A stretch of DNA of 38,011 nucleotides, taken from assembly GCF_000775285.1 (NCBI RefSeq), contig NZ_JJML01000034.1, positions 1 through 38,011 of the forward strand, read 5' to 3'. A program made the position numbers and the translations under genes. This stretch comes from Neosynechococcus sphagnicola sy1 (GTDB lineage: Bacteria; Cyanobacteriota; Cyanobacteriia; Neosynechococcales; Neosynechococcaceae). This document shows positions 10,181-19,043 of the stretch, in pieces; position 1 is the first letter of the stretch; every line of letters starts with the position of its first letter. The notes under the pieces were generated by a model that was not told the DNA's origin, did no database searches, and worked only from the letters and a program-made list of their open reading frames with translations.

Positions 10181-11104
10181 TTAGCGAAGGTTGAGACGGC
10201 GACGCGTTGCCAATCGGGACAGAACGCTGGCAATCAGTACCAAGACCACCAGCACCACCGATGCCGTCCACGCCATCTTATTTTGCTGCACAAACGGGGA
10301 ACTAGCATAGTTATAAATCAGCACCGAAAGGGAAGCAGTAGGCTCCTTCAAACCTTGAGCCCAGTTCTGACTAAACAGTGCCGTAAAAACCAGGGGGGCG
10401 GTTTCGCCAGAGGCCCGAGCAACAGCAAGCAAAACTCCCGTAGTGATGGCGGGCAAAGCCCCCATGACCACCACACGAAAGGTTGTCTGAAACCGAGTCG
10501 CCCCTAGCCCCGAAGACGCTAACCGCTGGTTGACTGGCACTAGCTTTAAAGCTTCTTCCGTAGTCAGCACAATGATCGGCAACATGACGAAGGCCAAAGC
10601 AAAACTCCCGGCAATCGCAGAGAAGCCACCGGTATTTAGCACAATCAGGGCATAGGCAAAAACACCCACAACAATAGAGGGCACGCCGCTGAGCACCTGC
10701 ACAATAAAGCGCGTGACATTGGCGATCGCACTGCCTTGGCTAAACTCACACAGAAAGATGGCTGTGAACAAACCAATGGGAATGCTAATGGCTGAGGCGA
10801 TCGCCACCATGGTGATCGTCCCCAGAATTGCATTGGCAAAGCCATCGGGAACTCCTTCCATGCCTACGGGCGCAGGAATATGGGTAAACACACTCCAAGT
10901 CAAGGTTGGCAGACCCTCCATCAGGATCGTTACCAGAATTGAAAACAGCGGCAACAGGGCAATAAAGGATAAGGCAAAAGCCACCCAAGTCATGATGACA
11001 CTGAACAGCATCCGCCTCGGCGGCAAGGCACTAGTAAGCTCCAAGGCGATGGTCTTGCCTGTAACAAACTGGGTACCAGGGAATGGAGAGGGGGTAGGTG
11101 CCAT
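10181..11104 (-). CDS. pstA: Phosphate ABC transporter permease PstA
   Basis: This inner-membrane permease pairs with PstC. It has about six hydrophobic segments and the conserved cytoplasmic loop ASSGLGATRFQTTFRVVVMG that docks on PstB. I place the start at ATG 11104-11102 (MAPTPSPFPGTQ); the frame extends six codons further to a TTG at 11122, which is less likely. Product about 307 residues, normal for PstA. It sits 65 bp downstream of pstC and 51 bp upstream of pstB on the same strand. Confidence 0.94.
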   Translation of the reverse strand: MAPTPSPFPGTQFVTGKTIALELTSALPPRRMLFSVIMTWVAFALSFIALLPLFSILVTILMEGLPTLTWSVFTHIPAPVGMEGVPDGFANAILGTITMVAIASAISIPIGLFTAIFLCEFSQGSAIANVTRFIVQVLSGVPSIVVGVFAYALIVLNTGGFSAIAGSFALAFVMLPIIVLTTEEALKLVPVNQRLASSGLGATRFQTTFRVVVMGALPAITTGVLLAVARASGETAPLVFTALFSQNWAQGLKEPTASLSVLIYNYASSPFVQQNKMAWTASVVLVVLVLIASVLSRLATRRRLNLR

Positions 11105-11169
11105 AGGGTAAAAATGCTTCAATACAGATTCTGAAAAGAGTCAAGTCAGCAGGGGCTGGCTCCAGCTCA

Positions 11170-12174
11170 CTAGCTTGATTTTTGACCTAAGACTTGCACA
11201 AGCAAAACTGCGGCTACGTTCACTAACAACGTAATCACAAACAACAGCAACGCTAGATACATCAAAGAACTAATGTGTAACCCGTCCTGAGCCTCGGCAA
11301 ATTCATTCGCCAGCACTGCCGGAATCGAGGACGCTAAATCGAACAAGGAACTGGAAATCTGGGGGGAGTTGCCAATGACCATGGTGACTGCCATCGTTTC
11401 TCCGAGGGCACGGCCTAGGGCCAAGAGGTTGGCCCCAATCATCCCAGAGGAGGCAGCGGGTAACATGACACCAAAAATGGTTTCCCAGCGGGTTGACCCA
11501 AGCGCCATGGAAGCACTGCGGAGATCCTTCGGTACAGCGCGCAACACCTCTCGCGTAATCGAGGCAATGGTGGGGATAATCATAATTGCCAGAATCACCC
11601 CTGCTACATACATTCCAGGCCCTGAAGGTTCGGTATTAAACAGTGGCACCCAGCCCAAGACACTATGCAACCAGGCACCCAAGGGCTGAATGATCGGGAT
11701 CAGCACAAAAATACCCCATAGACCCACAATTACACTGGGAATTGCCGCCAAGAGTTCCACCGTAAACCCGATGGGTGTTCGCACCCAGTCCGGCAAAAAA
11801 TCTTCACTAGTAATAATTGCTACTGCTGTACCAATCGGCAAGGCCAACAACACCGCGATCGCGGAACTCACCAAAGTGCCAAAAATATAGGGCAAGGCTC
11901 CGAAAATGTTATTGGGTACGTCCCAATCTTGCCCCCAAATAAACCCCAAGCCAAAGTGGTGAATCGCAGGCATGGCTTGACCTGCAATCACAATCCCCAT
12001 TAAAAACAGAACCAAGACGGCCAAGGCGGTAAACAGCCTCACCACCCAGGTAAATGTTGTATCCGCTAGGGCAACACCCCCTTCAACAACCGTTAGATCA
12101 GAGGCACCGGAGGACATAGCAGCCGCAGCCATGCTCCGAGGGGAATTGCGGGTGGGCTGAGAGGGGTCAGTCAT
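11170..12174 (-). CDS. pstC: Phosphate ABC transporter permease PstC
   Basis: A 334-residue permease with a roughly 40-residue soluble N-terminus, about six membrane spans and the permease loop segment SASMALGSTRWETIFGVMLP, the contact surface for PstB. The central region PYIFGTLVSSAIAVLLALPIG is characteristic of PstC. ATG at 12174-12172 is used. It lies 166 bp downstream of pstS, a gap that holds a strong hairpin (12241-12276). Confidence 0.95.
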   Translation of the reverse strand: MTDPSQPTRNSPRSMAAAAMSSGASDLTVVEGGVALADTTFTWVVRLFTALAVLVLFLMGIVIAGQAMPAIHHFGLGFIWGQDWDVPNNIFGALPYIFGTLVSSAIAVLLALPIGTAVAIITSEDFLPDWVRTPIGFTVELLAAIPSVIVGLWGIFVLIPIIQPLGAWLHSVLGWVPLFNTEPSGPGMYVAGVILAIMIIPTIASITREVLRAVPKDLRSASMALGSTRWETIFGVMLPAASSGMIGANLLALGRALGETMAVTMVIGNSPQISSSLFDLASSIPAVLANEFAEAQDGLHISSLMYLALLLFVITLLVNVAAVLLVQVLGQKSS

Positions 12175-12240
12175 AGGAAGGGAGGCAGCAAAACAGAAAT
12201 TTGTGGAACAATGGGCTTCGAGGTCAGGATGTTTGAGGGA

Positions 12241-12276
12241 GAACTCCCTATGGCATTGAAACTACCATAAGGAGTC
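12241..12276 (-). other. Intercistronic hairpin between pstS and pstC
   Basis: On the minus strand GACTCCTTATGG (12276-12265) pairs with CCATAGGGAGTTC (12253-12241) over about 11 base pairs with one wobble, closing an 11-base loop. No T run follows. Such hairpins after a binding-protein gene commonly slow 3' decay or partly terminate transcription, so that pstS is expressed above the permease genes. That role is inferred. Confidence 0.6.
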
Positions 12277-12340
12277 CACCTTTAACATGAGTTATGGCTC
12301 AGACAGTGTTGCAGATTACAATCTAATTCACCGTCGCAGA

Positions 12341-13381
12341 TTAGATCCCCTTGACACCGTTCTTGACGGTATTAATCACCCGCTTAGCAGTACTGGCGGG
12401 AATTTTGGTATAGCCCAGGGAGCCATTAATTTTTTGGCCATCCGTCAGAATCCAGGACACCAATTTCTCAATGGCATCAGCTTTAGCTTTGGGATACTCT
12501 TTATAGACCATTATCCAGGTCAAACCGACAATGGGGTACCCATCGGTGGGGTCACCGACAAAGACCCGAAAGTTATCGGGAAACTGAACCGTATCCAGGG
12601 CATCTTCAGCAGCTTGCACCGAGGGCACAATAAACTTCCCTTGCCGGTTCTGCACCGCCGCCATGGGAATTTTGTTTTGCTGGGCAAAGGATAACTCGAC
12701 GTAGCCAATACCACCGACGGTTCGCTTCACCTGAGCGGCAACGCCAGCGTTCCCTTTGCCTTTGATCGGGTTTGTTGTCCACTTGGGAGCGGTACTGACA
12801 CCCACCCGACCCTTAAAGTAGGGACTAATTGCACTGAGATGGTTGACAAAGATAAAGGTGGTGCCACTGCCATCGGCTCTGACAACGGAGCGGATGGGGC
12901 TGTTGGGCAAGTTGACCCCTGGATTGTCTTTCACAATCTTGGGATCATTCCATTTGGTAATTTTGCCGCCAAAAATTTCCGGTAAAACAGCGCGAGAAAG
13001 CTTGAGATTGCTCACCCCCGGCAGGTTATAAACGACCGCCACAGCACCCCCGGCAGTGGGCACCAGGATCACCCCTCTACTTACCTTAGCGATCTGGGCA
13101 TCGGTCATGGCTGCATCGCTGCCACCGAAGTCAACCGTTCCCGCAATCGTTTGATTAATACCACCACCGCTACCAATGGCTTGGTAGTTAACCCGGATAT
13201 TTGGGTTCTTTTTGGTAAATTCTGCGGCATAGCGCTCATAGAGCGGAGCGGGGAAGGTTGCCCCTGCACCGCTGAGAGTCAGTACTTGGGCAAGGGCACT
13301 CATTACAGGCCCAATTGCTACAGCAGCGGTGACCGCTGAAGCGATGACAGTGCGACGAAAAACAGTCGAAGAGAACGCCAT
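12341..13381 (-). CDS. pstS: Phosphate-binding periplasmic protein PstS
   Basis: A 346-residue solute-binding protein of the phosphate importer. The N-terminus is a signal peptide: RRTVIASAVTAAVAIG followed by a probable AxA-type cleavage site, MSALAQ, near residue 32. The mature part begins VLTLSGAGATFPAPLYERY, the hallmark of PstS, and contains IGSGGGINQTIAGTVDFGGSDA and RADGSGTTFIFVNHLS, which form the phosphate pocket. No lipobox cysteine is seen, so it is probably free in the periplasm. It is first in pstS-C-A-B and preceded by a six-unit Pho-box array (13452-13514). A purine-rich AAGGATAAGG lies immediately before ATG 13381. Confidence 0.96.
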   Translation of the reverse strand: MAFSSTVFRRTVIASAVTAAVAIGPVMSALAQVLTLSGAGATFPAPLYERYAAEFTKKNPNIRVNYQAIGSGGGINQTIAGTVDFGGSDAAMTDAQIAKVSRGVILVPTAGGAVAVVYNLPGVSNLKLSRAVLPEIFGGKITKWNDPKIVKDNPGVNLPNSPIRSVVRADGSGTTFIFVNHLSAISPYFKGRVGVSTAPKWTTNPIKGKGNAGVAAQVKRTVGGIGYVELSFAQQNKIPMAAVQNRQGKFIVPSVQAAEDALDTVQFPDNFRVFVGDPTDGYPIVGLTWIMVYKEYPKAKADAIEKLVSWILTDGQKINGSLGYTKIPASTAKRVINTVKNGVKGI

Positions 13382-13451
13382 TATGCCTTATCCTTGCGCA
13401 ATAACTCAGTTGGATGATTATTTTGTAGTCAGAACTACGGTACAACCTGAC

Positions 13452-13514
13452 TGGTTAAACAAGGGACAACAAAAATATAACTAATGGTTAAGGTTTGGTA
13501 AAAAAAATATTAAC
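13452..13514 (-). promoter_or_regulatory. Tandem Pho-box array upstream of pstS
   Basis: Read on the minus strand, 8-bp units recur every 11 bp: GTTAATAT (13514-13507), TTTTACCA (13503-13496), CTTAACCA (13492-13485), GTTATATT (13481-13474), GTTGTCCC (13470-13463) and TTTAACCA (13459-13452). The cyanobacterial PhoB/SphR consensus is (C/T)TTAA(C/T)(C/T)(T/A) repeated with 3-bp spacers. Three units fit well and three are degenerate but in register. The array ends about 70 bp before the pstS start codon, as expected for phosphate-starvation control of the pst operon. Confidence 0.82.
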
Positions 13515-13930
13515 AAAGAACAGAAATACCTAGCTCGATTGGGTTTTGCTAGTTGTGATGATTTGGCAACTCTGGAATTCTCAACCCTCAATGTCAGGGC
13601 TTGCTGGCCGATTAACTGATCCCATGGCTACAAGAATAGCCTTGATACATCGCCATCCGCTGGGATTGTGAAGGTGCCTTCGATCTCACAACTCAAATTG
13701 AGAGCTGGGATTGAAATCTCGAATGGATGAGATAGAGGGTAAGGATCATGCTTGTTGGATTCGGGTTTCGATGATTTTCCAGGAAGTTCTGTACCCACTC
13801 TCTTCCTATGCCTCATCCCCCATGGGGGGATGCTAGGCTAGAGCTCAGGAATGGATGATCATGGCGGTTCATTCCCATGGTTGAGCGACGACTGCTGCCG
13901 TGTGATCTAACTGTAAACAAGGAGAACTCA
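13515..13930. other. Divergent intergenic region between pstS and the ferrochelatase-like gene
   Basis: About 415 bases with no convincing gene. It contains two copies of GCTGGGATTG within about 45 bp near 13658-13710 and an AT-rich stretch next to the Pho boxes. A 62-codon minus frame at 13628-13816 has no good ribosome-binding site and unconvincing composition. Confidence 0.4.
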
Positions 13931-15106
13931 GTGGTTACTGCCCCTGACACAGCCCGAGACTTGGCGACCCCGATGCCCTCAGGGGGCGATCGCGTGGCAG
14001 TTTTGTTGATGGGCTACGGTGAAGTAGAAAGCTACGAAGATTTCGCCCACTATAATGAGCAAGCCTTAAATTTACTCACAGCTAAATTTGCGCCGGTACC
14101 CACCTGGGTGTATCCGCCCTTGGCTCGGCTGCTTGCCTTGTTTGATTTCCACGAATGGAATCATCAGCATGATCACTTTATTTCCCCCCACAATGCCATT
14201 TTCGAGCGCCAACGTGCTGGTATTGAGCGCTGTTTACAAGAGCATTGGGGGCATGAGGTGCAGGTGTTTAAGGCGTTTAACTTCTGTGCCCCATTTTTAC
14301 CCCATCAGGTTCTCAACGAAATCAAACAGCAAGGATTTGATCGAATCTTGATTTACCCCCTGTTGGTGGTTGATTCCATCTTCACTAGTGGCATTGCCAT
14401 TGAACAGGTCAATCATGCCCTAGCAAACCTCGCCGATGGATCGGATCACTGGGTCAAAGGTCAGCGATATATTCCTTCTTTCTATGACCAACCGGCCTAT
14501 ATCGCCCTCCTAGCAAAGCTAGTTGAGGAGCGCATTGCCACCGACCTAGCGGTTGCTCACCTCCCCTCTCAGATCGGCATTGTGTTGATGAATCATGGTT
14601 GCCCCCACCAAGCGAAGGGGTTTACAACTGGCATTCAAGAAAGTCAACGCCTCTACGATCTTGTCCGGGAGCAGTTGATGCATCGCTATCCGTTAATCTC
14701 GGTGGGCTGGCTTAACCACGACACCCCCCTGATTGAATGGACCCAGCCCAATGCGACCCTAGCGGCCAAGAATCTCATCAACCTCGGAGCCACGGCGATC
14801 GTTTTCATGCCCATTGGTTTTGCCACCGAGAACCATGAAACCCTGCTAGATGTAGAGCATATCGTGCAAATGCTGCGTCGTCAGCGTCCTGACGTTACCT
14901 ATGTGCAGATGGCCTGTGTCAATGACCACCCAGACTTCCTGAGCATGGTGGCGACTTGGGCACATCCCCAGATCGCAGACCTGCTCTCGGAGCAAGCTCG
15001 GGTGGTTAACCTGCATCGAGCAGCCCAGCCCAGTCATGAGTCCCATGATCACAGCCATTATTCCCATGGGCATACCCATGAGAATGGACACCCCCATCAC
15101 CACTAG
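13931..15106 (+). CDS. Ferrochelatase-family protein with a histidine-rich C-terminal tail
   Basis: The protein has the chelatase fold: an N-terminal VAVLLMGYGEVESYEDF, a central IGIVLMNHGCPHQAKG and a late IVFMPIGFATENHETLLDVE, where His and Glu residues sit as in ferrochelatases. Cyanobacterial homologues are usually annotated as ferrochelatase, but they are diverged from HemH and may handle another metal or tetrapyrrole. The last 23 residues contain about ten histidines spaced as H-x-H (for example HDHSHYSHGHTHENG), a plausible metal-storage tail. I choose GTG 13931 as start because AAGGAG stands 6 bases upstream; ATG 13877 in the same frame would add 18 residues. It is convergent with folE, with a strong hairpin between. 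Function beyond the fold is inferred. Confidence 0.72.
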   Translation: MVTAPDTARDLATPMPSGGDRVAVLLMGYGEVESYEDFAHYNEQALNLLTAKFAPVPTWVYPPLARLLALFDFHEWNHQHDHFISPHNAIFERQRAGIERCLQEHWGHEVQVFKAFNFCAPFLPHQVLNEIKQQGFDRILIYPLLVVDSIFTSGIAIEQVNHALANLADGSDHWVKGQRYIPSFYDQPAYIALLAKLVEERIATDLAVAHLPSQIGIVLMNHGCPHQAKGFTTGIQESQRLYDLVREQLMHRYPLISVGWLNHDTPLIEWTQPNATLAAKNLINLGATAIVFMPIGFATENHETLLDVEHIVQMLRRQRPDVTYVQMACVNDHPDFLSMVATWAHPQIADLLSEQARVVNLHRAAQPSHESHDHSHYSHGHTHENGHPHHH

Positions 15107-15138
15107 TAGGTGATCATCCTTTTGGAAGTGGGGGAGTC

Positions 15139-15164
15139 GAGCAGCGGGATCACTCCCGCTGCTC
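15139..15164. terminator. Strong hairpin between convergent genes
   Basis: An 11-bp perfect stem, GAGCAGCGGGA (15139-15149) with TCCCGCTGCTC (15154-15164), closes a 4-base loop. It lies 32 bp after the ferrochelatase-like stop and 24 bp beyond the folE stop, so it can serve both strands. T runs are weak on both sides, so termination may be partial. Confidence 0.6.
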
Positions 15165-15187
15165 TAATTGGTTTGGTTGTCTTGCAG

Positions 15188-15898
15188 CTAGAAGAAGGAT
15201 GCTTGATGACGAATCAAGTTAAGAAATTCTTCTCGGGTTTTTTGGTCATCCTGGAAGACCCCCACCATGGCACTAGTGACGGTCCAAGACCCCGGTTTCT
15301 GAACACCGCGCATCACCATGCACATGTGGACGGCTTCCATGACCACAGCAACGCCCTTAGGCTCGAGAACTTCCTGGATCGCCTCCGCCACTTGACGGGT
15401 TAGACGTTCTTGCACCTGGAGGCGGCGGGCATACATTTCTACAATCCGCGCCAGTTTACTGAGACCTACCACTTTCTGATTGGGGATATAGGCCACATGA
15501 ACCTTGCCCATGAAGGGGAGCATATGATGCTCACAGAGGCTGAAGGCATTGATATCCCGCACCAGCACCATCTCGTTATGGCCTTCATCAAAAATGGCGT
15601 TGTTGACCAATTCTTCTAAGGACTGCTTGTAGCCACTGGTGAGGAATTGCATCGCTTCGGCGACTCGCTTTGGGGTTTTCAGCAACCCTTCTCGATCCGG
15701 GTCTTCCCCCACCCCCAGCAAAATGTTGCGGACAGCTGCCATCATTTGCTCTTGATTCTCATGCTCGTCACAGGGAGGCTGGAGGTTGGGTTCTCCACCG
15801 TTGAGGGTATTGCGGTCAGGGCGAGGGGTGGTAGGGATAGCGTTTTGCACAAGGGAGGGGTCAGGACGATTAGAACCGTTGGTAGGCGCGATAGTCAT
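15188..15898 (-). CDS. folE: GTP cyclohydrolase I
   Basis: This 236-residue enzyme turns GTP into 7,8-dihydroneopterin triphosphate, the first step of folate and pterin synthesis. The catalytic core is complete: [22 protein letters not shown] with zinc-binding Cys and His, the helix [22 protein letters not shown], and the second zinc cysteine in [15 protein letters not shown]. The first 45 residues are a Pro/Asn-rich extension without a recognisable domain. It is the last gene of the ado-aar-accA-dehydrogenase run, starting 57 bp after the dehydrogenase stop. The grouping recurs in cyanobacteria but a metabolic link to alkanes is not evident. Confidence 0.95.
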   Translation of the reverse strand: MTIAPTNGSNRPDPSLVQNAIPTTPRPDRNTLNGGEPNLQPPCDEHENQEQMMAAVRNILLGVGEDPDREGLLKTPKRVAEAMQFLTSGYKQSLEELVNNAIFDEGHNEMVLVRDINAFSLCEHHMLPFMGKVHVAYIPNQKVVGLSKLARIVEMYARRLQVQERLTRQVAEAIQEVLEPKGVAVVMEAVHMCMVMRGVQKPGSWTVTSAMVGVFQDDQKTREEFLNLIRHQASFF

Positions 15899-15955
15899 GA
15901 TCGGGAAAGGTTGGGGGGTCTTGGGTCAGCAGAGCCAGGGATCTGAAACATCCAT

Positions 15956-16681
15956 CTAGAAGGTGCCAGTGTGGGGCATGAGGGTGAGTTCCTCAACCAC
16001 TGCCTGGGATGGCAACAAAGCCGTATATAAAATCGATTGAGCAACAACTTCGGGGCTTAACATGGCCGTGCGGTCAAAGTCCGCATTCACTGCTTCCGCA
16101 TCCCAGAGGGGGGTATTGACGGCACCCGGACACAGGGCAACTATGCGAATGCCGTGACTACGTTCCTCCATGGCCAAAGTTTTAGAAAGCGCCATCAAAC
16201 CAAACTTGCTCACACAGTAGGCTCCCCACTCTGGAAAGGTTTGTTTGCCGGCAATTGAGATCACATTAATAATCGTGCCCTGATGACGCCCTCGCATACT
16301 GGGAAGTACACCTTGAATACACTGGAACACACTGGTGAGATTGAGATCGATCACCTGCTGCCAGTCCCTGAGGGGGGTGTCTAGCAGGGATGCTGTATAG
16401 CCCATACCCGCACAATTAATCAAAACATCAACCGGGGCAAAGGCTGCTGCGATCGCAGTGACTTGAGTTCTAACCTGATCGATTTTAGCCAAGTCTAGGG
16501 CGTAGACGACGGCATGTCCTCCCTGGGCTTGAATCAACTCAGCCAGGGCTGCCAGTTTGTCGGGGGAGCGACCCACAAGGGCGACAGGATAGCCTTCTGC
16601 GGCAAAAGCCAATGCAGTTGCCCTGCCAATGCCACTACTGGCACCTGTAATCAAAATATGCCGCTCAGAGGTAGGAGTCAT
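15956..16681 (-). CDS. Short-chain dehydrogenase/reductase (SDR)
   Basis: Classical SDR of about 241 residues. It has the NAD(P)-binding TGASSGIG near residue 12, the NCAGMG turn, the catalytic serine in INVISIAGK, and the Tyr-x3-Lys pair in YCVSKFGLMALSK. Start chosen at ATG 16681-16679 (MTPTSERHILITG), because SDRs begin just before the Rossmann strand. The frame stays open to 16804, but that extension (about 41 residues) shows no family likeness and crosses nine consecutive C at 16687-16695. It lies between accA and folE in the alkane-gene run. An acyl-chain or carbonyl substrate is tempting given the neighbours but unproven. Confidence 0.85.
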   Translation of the reverse strand: MTPTSERHILITGASSGIGRATALAFAAEGYPVALVGRSPDKLAALAELIQAQGGHAVVYALDLAKIDQVRTQVTAIAAAFAPVDVLINCAGMGYTASLLDTPLRDWQQVIDLNLTSVFQCIQGVLPSMRGRHQGTIINVISIAGKQTFPEWGAYCVSKFGLMALSKTLAMEERSHGIRIVALCPGAVNTPLWDAEAVNADFDRTAMLSPEVVAQSILYTALLPSQAVVEELTLMPHTGTF

Positions 16682-16883
16682 GGACACCCCCCCCCGATGT
16701 GGGAGGCGCAGGCGATGGGCCAAGGTTGATCTAGTTCCCAAGGAGTAGCTATGCCAATGACCATCGCGGATACCAGAAGAAGCCATGGAGTTATCAGAAG
16801 CCACAAAGGCTTAAGGATGAGAAAAATGTAAAGAATCTGTTACAGATTATATCATTGCTGCGGAGAGTCATCCGGAGGGCAAC

Positions 16884-17865
16884 TTAAACGGGGGCTTCCA
16901 GAAATTTGCCGATATGCCGAAACTTTTGATAGCGCAGCCGACACCTTTCTTGGTTAGATAACTGGTTGAGATCTGCCAGATTTTGAACCATGGCTTCCTT
17001 GAGGATGGCCGCTGCTTTCAAGGGATTGGCATGGGCACCGCCCACAGGTTCAGGGAGTAATTGATCGAGAATCCCCAGATTTTTCAGATCCCAAGCAGTA
17101 ATTTTGAGTGCCTCGGCAGCTTGGGGGGCTTTGCTCGCATCTTTCCAGAGAATTGCGGCACAGGCTTCTGGCGTAGCGACAGTGTAAACGGCGTGTTCAA
17201 ACATCAACAGGCGATCGCCCACCCCGATTCCCAAGGCTCCCCCGGAACCCCCTTCGCCAATCACTGTACAAATAATTGGCACTGACAACCGAAACATTTC
17301 TCGCAGATTGTAGGCAATGGCCTCACCTTGTCCGAGGCGTTCTCCTTCCACCCCAGGATAGGCACCGGGTGTATCAATAAAGGTAAGAATTGGCATCCCA
17401 AAGCGGTCAGCATGCTCCATCAGCCGCAGGGCTTTACGGTAGCCCCCTGGGGAGGCCATACCGAAGTTGCGGGCCACATTGTCTTTGGTGTCTCGCCCCT
17501 TTTGATGCCCCAACATCACCACAGGCTGTCCGGCTAGCCGTCCAACGCCCCCCACCAATGCCGGATCGTCGGCTCCCCCGCGATCGCCATGAAGTTCAAC
17601 CCACTCATCACTGATAGCTTGGATATAGTCCAGGGTGCTGGGGCGGCGAGGATGGCGAGCAACTTGGAGTCGCTGCACCGGTGAGAGACTATTAAAAACT
17701 CTCATGGCGCAACTGCATGGCCCGCGCTTCGAGTTGCTGAATCTGGTCAGAGACATCGACATCATTCTCCTGAGCCAGGTCTCGAATCTGGGTGATGCGG
17801 GTTTCTAGTTCCGCCAGTGGCTTTTCAAAATCCAGCAGAATTTGTCGGCGATCGGGGTTTGTCAT
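16884..17865 (-). pseudogene. accA: Acetyl-CoA carboxylase carboxyltransferase subunit alpha, interrupted by a one-base frameshift
   Basis: AccA is one half of the carboxyltransferase that makes malonyl-CoA, the committed step of fatty-acid synthesis. The true start is ATG 17865-17863, with AAGGA six bases upstream; that AAGGA overlaps the aar stop. From it the frame reads MTNPDRRQILLDFEKPLAE, a standard AccA N-terminus, through [14 protein letters not shown] and then a stop. A second frame carries [51 protein letters not shown] and the rest of the enzyme. Removing one base of five A at 17694-17698 joins them as [14 protein letters not shown], giving 326 residues, the normal length. The ATG used by the longer frame (17765) begins with unrelated residues and is not a credible start. 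accA is normally essential, which argues for an assembly error rather than a dead gene. Confidence 0.9.
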
Positions 17866-17874
17866 AGGAAATCC

Positions 17875-18894
17875 TTAAGCCAACAGGGGTCTAAAGCCAT
17901 GTTTCACCGAGAGCTGACCAATCAGATCCATTTTTTCCACGGAAATCTGATTCCGCCCCCAGGAAAAGTTGGTATGCCAGGCTTCAAACTCTAGGAGCAT
18001 GGACTCGGCAAAGCAGGCAAATAACTGACGAGCCGGAACATCCATATTCACAATACTCATAATTCGCCAGTCAATGTCGAGGGAGTGCTCGACAATCCCT
18101 CCATTCAGTACCTGCACCCCAGGGTGTTGAATCCGCATCCCTAGATTTTTGGGATAGCCGCCATCAATCAGCAAACAGGGCTGTTTCAAAGTTGTCGGGT
18201 CAATTTCTACCCCTTTGGGCATACTGGCTACCCAGACAATGATGTCAGCAAGGGGGAGAGCATCCTCAAGTTCCATGATCTTGCCCCGCCCTAGTTCATC
18301 CTGCAAACAGCGCAGGCGGTCTGGGTTACGAGCAATCAATAGGAGATCGGCAATATCGGTACGAAGGTTCAACCAGCGGCAGACGGCACTGCCAATATCC
18401 CCCGTCGCCCCGCAGACGGCAACGGTTGCCTTGGTGAGATCAATACCCTGTTGGGCGGCAGCTAATTCAAGTTGACGGCAGAGAATGTAAGCCGTATGGG
18501 TATTTCCTGTGGTGAATCGCTCAAACTCTAGCTTGACGTTGCGAACCTGGGGCATTTGCTTCAAGTTAAAGTTCTCAAAAATAATCGAGGAGAACCCCCC
18601 CAAGGCGGTAATATCAATGCCATGCTTTTGGGCGTGGGCCATGGCGTTCAGGATCTTGCGAATCGCTGTCTTAATCCGGTTAGTGGCTAACATCTCCGGC
18701 AGGAAACAGGACTCGACATAGTGCCCTTCGATGGTCTGCCCTGTTACACTGGTGACCCGGATCGTATCGACAATCTGGGGAGGAGCGCTGCACCAGAAGT
18801 CTAGGCCCTGATTGGCATATTCAGGATAACCCAGTTGATGGGCAACAGATTGGGCGTGTTCTAAGCTAGTAAGGTGACCGATCAGACCAAACAT
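17875..18894 (-). CDS. aar: Long-chain acyl-[acyl-carrier-protein] reductase (alkane pathway)
   Basis: This 339-residue enzyme reduces acyl-ACP (or acyl-CoA) to fatty aldehyde with NADPH, first of the two steps of cyanobacterial alkane synthesis. The start [18 protein letters not shown] is typical. The Rossmann motif [16 protein letters not shown] lies at 160-175, and Cys294 (in LFACFAESM) matches the position of the known catalytic cysteine of the Synechococcus elongatus enzyme. It is 149 bp downstream of ado and 9 bp upstream of accA on the same strand, so aldehyde formation is directly linked to malonyl-CoA supply. The frame is intact. Confidence 0.96.
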   Translation of the reverse strand: MFGLIGHLTSLEHAQSVAHQLGYPEYANQGLDFWCSAPPQIVDTIRVTSVTGQTIEGHYVESCFLPEMLATNRIKTAIRKILNAMAHAQKHGIDITALGGFSSIIFENFNLKQMPQVRNVKLEFERFTTGNTHTAYILCRQLELAAAQQGIDLTKATVAVCGATGDIGSAVCRWLNLRTDIADLLLIARNPDRLRCLQDELGRGKIMELEDALPLADIIVWVASMPKGVEIDPTTLKQPCLLIDGGYPKNLGMRIQHPGVQVLNGGIVEHSLDIDWRIMSIVNMDVPARQLFACFAESMLLEFEAWHTNFSWGRNQISVEKMDLIGQLSVKHGFRPLLA

Positions 18895-19043
18895 GGACGT
18901 TGCAAAGAAACCGTAAAGGGGGCAGAGACGGGGAAGACCGCTAGCTCGGCAACTGATGATTCAGAAGAGGCCGTCAACGGAACGCTGAATCGAAACAGTG
19001 AAATCCCCCTACTAGAGGTTGGGCCGGTTAACAGCACCCAGGG

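Noticed and set aside
12287-12694. 135-codon plus-strand frame across the pstS 3' end
   Set aside because: It is antisense to conserved PstS sequence, and its protein shows no motif or plausible start signal.
13628-13816. 62-codon minus frame in the pstS upstream region
   Set aside because: No ribosome-binding site, unconvincing composition and no likeness.
15110-15403. 97-codon plus-strand frame opposite folE
   Set aside because: It is antisense to the conserved core of GTP cyclohydrolase I and overlaps the hairpin between the convergent genes.
16682-16804. Upstream extension of the short-chain dehydrogenase
   Set aside because: The added 41 residues precede the Rossmann fold without likeness and cross a nine-C run; ATG 16681 fits the family start.
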